From: Aquisalimonas sp.
GTDB lineage: Bacteria > Pseudomonadota > Gammaproteobacteria > Nitrococcales > Aquisalimonadaceae
Assembly: GCA_007133445.1 (NCBI GenBank)
Contig: SLMR01000271.1
Location: 1 to 6,819, forward strand
Reading direction: 5' to 3'
DNA: 6,819 bases
The position numbers were made by a program, and so were the translations under genes. Positions 1-3,877 of the stretch are shown piece after piece. Position 1 is the stretch's first letter; each line of letters opens with the position of its first letter. Under the pieces are notes generated by a model that had not been told where the DNA came from, ran no database searches, and saw only the letters and a program-made list of their open reading frames with translations.

Positions 1-681
1 CCAGTTCGTGGTGAACATGCTGCGGCCTTCCGAGGACAGGCGGTAGTGCAGCACATAGCCGTTATCGGCCACGCCCATGGGGTGGCTCCGGTGGGCGCGC
101 CACTGCCAGAGGTCGAGGAAGACGCCGTCGTCCTGCAGTTCGGCCAGGGCCTCGTCGTCGCGGATGGCGTCCCAGGAGAGGTCGGACGGGTCCTCCACGT
201 CCCGGCTCTGGGGCAGGTACTTGCGCACGTCGCTACGGCCCATGTCATCGCCGAGTTTCGGGTGGTCGCTGACGTCGTCGCCGTCGGCTTCCGAGGTCAG
301 GGTGCGCATGCCTTCGTGGATCAGCATCCAGCCGCCGTAGCGGTCGAAGCCGTCCACCGAGCCGTCGTCCAGCATCATGGAGATGCGGTCCTCGTAGAGT
401 CCGTGCTCATCCGGCCCGGGCGCCCCGGAGCCGTACCGGACCCACTCGCCATCCTCGTAGCGCCAGTACTGGTGGTACCAGCTGGGGTTATCGGTCTCGT
501 AGCGGTAGTGGAGCTGGAACTTGCTGTCGTCGAAGGTGGCAGCGACCTCCAGGCTGTCGCGGGCATCGGCGTCGGCCGGGATGTGCAGGTTGCGCTCGCG
601 GTCGATCACCTCGCCGTCGGCCAGGGCGGCGAACGGCAGAGTGACGGCGGCTACGAGGGTCAGGCGCTGGCGGCGGGGCAT
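1..681 (-). CDS. Secreted ethylbenzene-dehydrogenase-type haem-binding domain protein (C-terminus cut by the left edge)
   Basis: Reading the minus strand from an ATG at 681 gives 227 codons with no stop before the window edge. A clear signal peptide (residues 1-21) has a basic start MPRRQR, a hydrophobic core, and cleavage after ALA before DG, so the mature protein is periplasmic. The rest resembles the EB_dh family (cytochrome c-552/DMSO reductase-like haem-binding domain). Visible landmarks are YEDRISMML at 96-104, HEGMRT at 122-127, and the very typical DLWQWRAHRS at 190-199 followed by ADNGYVLHYR at 205-214. Known relatives bind haem b and pass electrons, as in the gamma subunit of ethylbenzene dehydrogenase. 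No CXXCH c-type haem motif and no Cys at all appear in the visible part. GGAG at 689-692 lies 7 nt before the ATG and supports this start. The mature part is very acidic. Family assignment is fairly secure; redox partner and substrate are unknown. Confidence 0.85.
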   Translation of the reverse strand, partial: MPRRQRLTLVAAVTLPFAALADGEVIDRERNLHIPADADARDSLEVAATFDDSKFQLHYRYETDNPSWYHQYWRYEDGEWVRYGSGAPGPDEHGLYEDRISMMLDDGSVDGFDRYGGWMLIHEGMRTLTSEADGDDVSDHPKLGDDMGRSDVRKYLPQSRDVEDPSDLSWDAIRDDEALAELQDDGVFLDLWQWRAHRSHPMGVADNGYVLHYRLSSEGRSMFTTNW

Positions 682-719
682 GGTGGGACTCCGTTTTCAG
701 GAACGACTCGAACGATCAG

Positions 720-749
720 TCTACAAAGCATTCGCACGCCCGCCAATGC
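720..749 (-). terminator. Possible weak terminator hairpin after the permease gene
   Basis: On the minus strand GCATT (749-745) pairs with AATGC (732-728). An inner GC/GC pair beyond one mismatch leaves a 6-nt loop. The stem is followed by CTTTGTAG, which has only a short T run. The site begins just past the permease stop codon at 752-754 and could partly separate the permease from the haem protein gene downstream. The stem is short and the U tract poor, so read-through is likely. Confidence 0.3.
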
Positions 750-751
750 GG

Positions 752-1660
752 TCAGGCCCGCGGACGGCTGCCCCAAGTGGCCAGGTACAGGCCCAGCAGG
801 ATCAGGACTGCGCCGATACCGTGGTAGCCGTAAAGCCGCTCCCCCAGCAGGGGCAGAGCCAGGGCCGAGGCGAACAATGGCATCAGGTACAGGAACATGC
901 CGGATTTCCCCGGGCCGATCACCTGCACGCCGTAGTTCCAGCCCAGGTAGGAGAGAATGGAGGGGAAGATGGCCACGTACAGGAACGCCGGCGCGTGGCT
1001 CAGCTTGGGCGTGAAGGTCACACCCGCGGACAGTTCGATCAGGTAGATCATGAAGATGAACGGCAGCGCCAGCGCCACCAGGGCGGTGAGCAGGACCACC
1101 GGATGCAGGCCCAGCGGATTGCGCCGCAGAAGGACGGAGTAGACGGCCCAGGAGACGATGGCCACCAGCATGAGCAGGTCCCCGGGCGCCAGGGTGAGGG
1201 AGAGCAGCCGTTCCAGCGAGCCCTGGGAGATGATCACCACCACGCCCGGGAGGGCGATGGCCAGGCCCAGGGCCTGTCGACGGGTCAGCTGCTCCGTGGC
1301 GCTGAGCCAGGCAGCCAGGGCGATGACCACCGGCATGGTGGCGTTGATCAGCGAGATGTTCACGGCCGTAGTGGTGACCGCCGCGCCGTAGAGCAGGGTG
1401 TTGAACAGCCCGGCACTGAGCAGCCCCAGCACCGTGAGCAGCACCACGTGCTGACGGAGCGCCGGCATGGAGCGCGCCAGATGCGGCCAGGCCAGCGGCA
1501 GCAGCAACAGCAGGGCGAACACCCAGCGCCAGAAGGACAGCGCGATGGGCGGGATCTCCCCCACCACGCCGCGCCCCACCACGGCGTTGCCGGCCCAGAA
1601 CAGGACGGCCGCCGTCAGGGCGCCGCCGGCCAGCAGTTCCCTGCGGCGATCCGTGGTCAC
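752..1660 (-). CDS. EamA/DMT-family membrane transporter
   Basis: This 302-residue inner-membrane protein has about ten hydrophobic helices (roughly 11-30, 37-58, 72-92, 98-119, 129-147, 160-179, 186-210, 224-245, 253-273 and 279-297). That is the usual ten-helix, two-EamA-repeat layout and normal length for the drug/metabolite transporter superfamily. Family-typical stretches include NISLINATMPVV at 101-112, the helix-5 segment LGLAIALPGVVVI, and YLMPLFASALALPLLGERL at 258-276. Members export amino acids, metabolites or drugs; the substrate cannot be read from sequence. The start is a GTG at 1660 whose first four bases (GTGA) overlap the stop codon of the upstream lipoprotein gene, so translation is probably coupled. 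A GAGG about 10 nt upstream may help initiation. The next gene downstream on the same strand starts 70 nt past the stop. Family call is secure, substrate unknown. Confidence 0.9.
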   Translation of the reverse strand: MTTDRRRELLAGGALTAAVLFWAGNAVVGRGVVGEIPPIALSFWRWVFALLLLLPLAWPHLARSMPALRQHVVLLTVLGLLSAGLFNTLLYGAAVTTTAVNISLINATMPVVIALAAWLSATEQLTRRQALGLAIALPGVVVIISQGSLERLLSLTLAPGDLLMLVAIVSWAVYSVLLRRNPLGLHPVVLLTALVALALPFIFMIYLIELSAGVTFTPKLSHAPAFLYVAIFPSILSYLGWNYGVQVIGPGKSGMFLYLMPLFASALALPLLGERLYGYHGIGAVLILLGLYLATWGSRPRA

Positions 1661-2220
1661 TGGCAGATGCCCTCGTCACTGATGCCGCGCCGGCACTGCA
1701 GGCGCGTGTCCACGGCTGCGAGCTGCCAGCCATCTCCCTCCGGCTCCATGCGGATGCGGTAGTCGCGTCCGGCCAGGGCGTCATCCTTCATGCCCCAGTG
1801 CAGCACCACACCCTCAGCATGGCCGTCCTCGTGGCGAAGCAGCCGGCGCGTCTGTTCCCAGATGTCCTTGCCCAGGAAACGGTTCTCCGGCAGGGCGTCG
1901 GCAACCAGGGCCAGCAACTCGGCGGGGGTGTTGGCCGTCCGTTGCTCCTCCACCAGCGCCTGGGCCGGATGTTCGTCGCGCACGGGCTGCCACTCGGTGG
2001 CCTCCGGGCTGTGGCCGAGATCCTCGGGCATGGCATCGCGCAGGGCCTGCAGCCGCGGCTGCGCCGCCAGCCCCTCGGGCTGCCACAGGGGGGCGCTGGT
2101 GCTGCGCCAGGGCGAGGGATCATCAGCTTCCGCCGGTTCCGGCGGTGGGTCCTCGCGCGACGCGCAGGCGGACACTGCCAGGCACAGCGCCACCAGGATG
2201 GCGAACCGTTGTATGCTCAT
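1657..2220 (-). CDS. Small lipoprotein of unknown function
   Basis: From the ATG at 2220 this encodes 187 residues. The N-terminus MSIQRFAILVALCLAVSAC is a lipoprotein signal with lipobox VSAC, so C19 is the likely lipidated residue. The next residue is Ala, not Asp, which by the usual Lol rule points to the outer membrane, facing the periplasm. A Pro/Glu-rich linker follows (about 21-35), then a soluble domain. Near the C-terminus are an acidic/aromatic strand (RIRMEPEGDGWQL) and two Cys, C176 and C186, that could form a disulfide. I do not recognise a named family. An in-frame start farther upstream at 2274 would put 18 polar residues before the signal and has no good ribosome site, whereas AAGGAG lies 7 nt before 2220. 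The stop overlaps the permease GTG start, so the two are likely made together and may act together; this is inference. Confidence 0.8.
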   Translation of the reverse strand: MSIQRFAILVALCLAVSACASREDPPPEPAEADDPSPWRSTSAPLWQPEGLAAQPRLQALRDAMPEDLGHSPEATEWQPVRDEHPAQALVEEQRTANTPAELLALVADALPENRFLGKDIWEQTRRLLRHEDGHAEGVVLHWGMKDDALAGRDYRIRMEPEGDGWQLAAVDTRLQCRRGISDEGICQ

Positions 2221-2339
2221 GGGCGAACTCCTTCGTGCCGGCTGAGCGTGCCTGCCCCCGGGGCATCTGTCCACAGTCCGGGGTGGAATCTGTCAGACTG
2301 GCGCGGTTACCGTGAACCCGCGACTCAAGAGTGAGGCAC
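2221..2339. promoter_or_regulatory. Divergent intergenic region between lipoprotein and M42 peptidase genes
   Basis: This 119-nt gap must carry the start signals for both divergent units. It contains a perfect inverted repeat, TGCCCC-C-GGGGCA (2253-2265). It also has a 7-nt direct repeat ATCTGTC at 2265-2271 and 2288-2294, spaced 23 nt apart, and an imperfect dyad GGTT...AACC at 2305-2318. These could be operator sites. I see no convincing sigma-70 -35/-10 pair on either strand. The only partial match is a CTGACA on the minus strand (2297-2292) with no good -10 partner. Confidence 0.4.
2228..2233 (-). promoter_or_regulatory. Ribosome binding site deciding the lipoprotein start
   Basis: A near-perfect Shine-Dalgarno AAGGAG sits 7 nt before the ATG at 2220. 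It fixes the start there and places the lipobox at the expected distance from the N-terminus, ruling out the longer reading from 2274. Confidence 0.8.
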
Positions 2340-3593
2340 ATGAGCGACAACAAGCAGCCCTGGGCGGCTCCGATGCCGGAGCAGCAGTTCCAACTGATGC
2401 GCGACATCCTGGCCGCACCCAGCCCCATCGGCCTGGAAGGCGCCATGACCTACGGTGTGCTGAAGCCCTATTTCGACAACTTCGCGCCCAAGGACTGGCA
2501 CCTGCACCAGTTCAAGGGCCACGCCGGCGTTGTGCTGGACACGCACCCGGGCCGCGATGACCTCTTCAAGGTCATGATCATCGGCCACGCCGACAAGATC
2601 CGCATGCAGGTCCGCTCCATCGGCGACGACGGCAAGATCTGGATCAATACCGACTCCTTCCTGCCCACGGTGCTCATCGGCCACGAGGTCAAGCTCTTCA
2701 GCGAGGATCCGGAGAACCCCGGCGGCTACCGGGTCATCGAGGGTGGTACTGTCGAGGCGCTGGGTGCGATCCACTTCGCCGACAACGCCGTGCGGACCGG
2801 CGAGAAGGGCGTGAAGAAGGAGCAGATCTACCTGGACCTGCAGATTCACGGCGAGAACAAGAAGCAGCAGGTGGAGAACCTGGGCGTGCGCCCCGGCGAT
2901 TCCATCATCTTCGACCGCCCCATCCGCCACGGCTTCAGCCCGGACACCTTCTACGGCGCCTATCTGGACAACGGCCTGGGCTGCTTCGTCACCGCCGAGA
3001 TCGCCCGGCTGATCGCCGAGGCCGGCGGCACGGAGAAGGTGCGCGTGCTCTTCGCCATGGCCACCTACGAGGAAATCGGTCGCCTGGGCAGCCGCGTCAT
3101 GGCCGGTGAACTCAAGCCCGATGCGCTCATCGGTGTGGACGTCAACCACGACTACGTGGCCGCCCCCGGCATCGGCGACAAGCGTCTGCCACCGCTGGAG
3201 ATGGGCAAGGGCTTCACCATGGCAGTGGGTGCCATCGTCAGCGAGCAGCTCAACCGTGTCATCGAGAGCACGGCCAGGGAACACGACATCCCGCTGCAGC
3301 GGGACATGGTGGGTGCCGACACCGGCACCGACGGCATGGCCGGCGTCCTTGCCGCCGTGGACTGCGCCGCGACGTCCATCGGCTTCCCCATCCGCAACAT
3401 GCACACCATCTCGGAGACGGCCAACACCCAGGACGTGCTGGCGGCCATCCACGTGCTCACCCGGACCATTCAGGCGCTGGATGCCATGCCCGACGTCCAC
3501 CGGGAGTTCCTGAACAATCACCCGCGCCTGGACCAGGCCAGCCCGCTCGGGCACCAGGGGTCGGCGAAGCCGGAGGATGACAAGGAGAAGTAG
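2340..3593 (+). CDS. M42-family zinc aminopeptidase (glutamyl aminopeptidase/endoglucanase M-like)
   Basis: This 417-residue cytoplasmic protein, with no signal peptide, matches the M42 metallo-aminopeptidase family. Members usually use two metal ions, often assemble into large tetrahedral particles, and trim N-terminal residues from peptides. The expected metal and catalytic residues appear in order. GHADKI gives H83 and catalytic D85, LDNGLG gives bridging D210, TYEEIG gives E244/E245, GVDVNHD gives D267, and NMHTISE gives H355. The central insert with LGVRPGDSIIFD (181-192) fits the family's beta-barrel lid domain. At 417 residues it is longer than the common size of about 350, with a charged tail ending KPEDDKEK. 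The ATG at 2340 is chosen over an in-frame GTG at 2331 because AAGAG (2327-2331) lies 8 nt upstream. It stands alone, divergent from its left neighbours. Family is confident; the substrate is unknown. It does not look like the peptidase of the NAGGN osmoprotectant cassette, and no such partner genes are present. Confidence 0.9.
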   Translation: MSDNKQPWAAPMPEQQFQLMRDILAAPSPIGLEGAMTYGVLKPYFDNFAPKDWHLHQFKGHAGVVLDTHPGRDDLFKVMIIGHADKIRMQVRSIGDDGKIWINTDSFLPTVLIGHEVKLFSEDPENPGGYRVIEGGTVEALGAIHFADNAVRTGEKGVKKEQIYLDLQIHGENKKQQVENLGVRPGDSIIFDRPIRHGFSPDTFYGAYLDNGLGCFVTAEIARLIAEAGGTEKVRVLFAMATYEEIGRLGSRVMAGELKPDALIGVDVNHDYVAAPGIGDKRLPPLEMGKGFTMAVGAIVSEQLNRVIESTAREHDIPLQRDMVGADTGTDGMAGVLAAVDCAATSIGFPIRNMHTISETANTQDVLAAIHVLTRTIQALDAMPDVHREFLNNHPRLDQASPLGHQGSAKPEDDKEK

Positions 3594-3598
3594 CTAGC

Positions 3599-3616
3599 GG
3601 CGCCCTGGTGGGCGTC
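3599..3616 (+). terminator. Possible terminator hairpin after the M42 peptidase
   Basis: GGCGCCC (3599-3605) pairs with GGGCGTC (3610-3616) across a TGGT loop, giving seven pairs including one G-U. It starts 5 nt after the stop codon. The downstream sequence CTGTTGCTG has few T bases, so it may slow rather than efficiently end transcription, or need Rho. Confidence 0.4.
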
Positions 3617-3728
3617 CTGTTGCTGCCCTGTGGGTGAACTCGTGGGCTCCCTCGGCGTGCGGGCGCGAACCGGGTTGTATCCACTGGCACGGTGGTAGTG
3701 AACGGCAGGATAGGGGGAACCCCCGGAG

Positions 3729-3757
3729 TTGACGGGCGCATGAAGCGGGGGTAGCGT
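3729..3757 (+). promoter_or_regulatory. Candidate sigma-70 promoter for the RHS gene
   Basis: TTGACG (3729-3734) matches five of six bases of the -35 consensus. A 17-nt spacer leads to TAGCGT (3752-3757), which matches three of six at -10. Transcription would start near 3764, leaving a leader of about 115 nt. The -10 match is weak, so this is tentative. Confidence 0.3.
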
Positions 3758-3767
3758 CCCCTTACGC
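3745..3767 (+). repeat. GC-rich hairpin in the RHS upstream region
   Basis: GCGGGGG (3745-3751) can pair with CCCC (3758-3761) and, after a 3-nt TTA bulge, CGC (3765-3767), closing a TAGCGT loop. An earlier run, GGGGG-AA-CCCCC (3713-3724), can fold on itself, or its C run can pair with the G run at 3747-3751. This gives two mutually exclusive folds. It overlaps the candidate -10, so it may act as DNA or, if transcription starts upstream, as RNA. Confidence 0.4.
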
Positions 3768-3793
3768 GGTCGAAATGCAGCATTCCGTGACCG
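3767..3793 (+). repeat. Large imperfect dyad at the predicted RHS transcript start
   Basis: Outer arms CGGTC (3767-3771) and GACCG (3789-3793) flank a perfect inner palindrome, AATGC-A-GCATT (3774-3784). The arms are joined by 2 nt on one side and 4 nt on the other. The one-base centre is too tight for an RNA loop of the full stem, which favours a protein-binding operator over a hairpin. Function is inferred only from position. Confidence 0.4.
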
Positions 3794-3864
3794 TGGATGG
3801 AGCCCGGGTGCGTTGCGCCGCGGGTGTGGCAGGGTCCAGGACGGACCCTCAGGAACAGACGACC

Positions 3865-3869
3865 AAGGA
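3865..3869 (+). promoter_or_regulatory. Ribosome binding site deciding the RHS start
   Basis: AAGGA ends 8 nt before the ATG at 3878. Two other in-frame ATGs exist, at 3797 and 3869. The 3869 codon overlaps this site, and the 3797 start would add a long Arg/Pro-rich stretch before the signal. The ATG at 3878 is therefore preferred. Confidence 0.6.
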
Positions 3870-3877
3870 TGGTCACC

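Larger units (their letters stand above)
3594..3877. other. Non-coding stretch rich in inverted repeats before the RHS gene
   Basis: These 284 nt hold no credible gene. Short open frames crossing it on either strand lack ribosome sites and protein-like composition. It contains a GC hairpin just past the peptidase stop (3599-3616), a G-run/C-run series at 3713-3761, a promoter-like pair at 3729-3757, and a large dyad at 3767-3793. It likely serves as the end of the peptidase transcript and the leader of the RHS gene. Confidence 0.5.

Noticed and set aside
46..1762. Long plus-strand open frames (46-1014 and 521-1762) across the haem protein and permease region
   Set aside because: They are antisense or shifted frames over two well-supported minus-strand genes. 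Their products are low-complexity (Val/Ala-rich, or Gln/His/Arg-rich) and show no family features.
660..1784. A 374-codon minus-strand frame overlapping the permease
   Set aside because: It is the same strand in another frame. The product is Gly/Ala/Pro/Arg-rich without membrane helices, whereas the 752-1660 frame gives a textbook ten-helix transporter.
2325..3554. A 409-codon open frame antisense to the M42 peptidase
   Set aside because: It has the same cause: register-matched antisense of a GC-rich gene lacking TTA, CTA and TCA. The sense product carries a full set of M42 catalytic residues.
2340..3593. Idea that the peptidase belongs to the NAGGN osmoprotectant three-gene cassette
   Set aside because: Its sequence differs clearly from what I recall of that cassette's peptidase, and neither the N-acetylglutaminylglutamine synthetase nor the amidotransferase gene is adjacent.
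3594..3877. Possible known riboswitch, CRISPR array or tRNA in the gap
   Set aside because: No evenly spaced identical repeats, no tRNA cloverleaf, and no recognisable riboswitch core such as a GEMM or TPP motif could be found.
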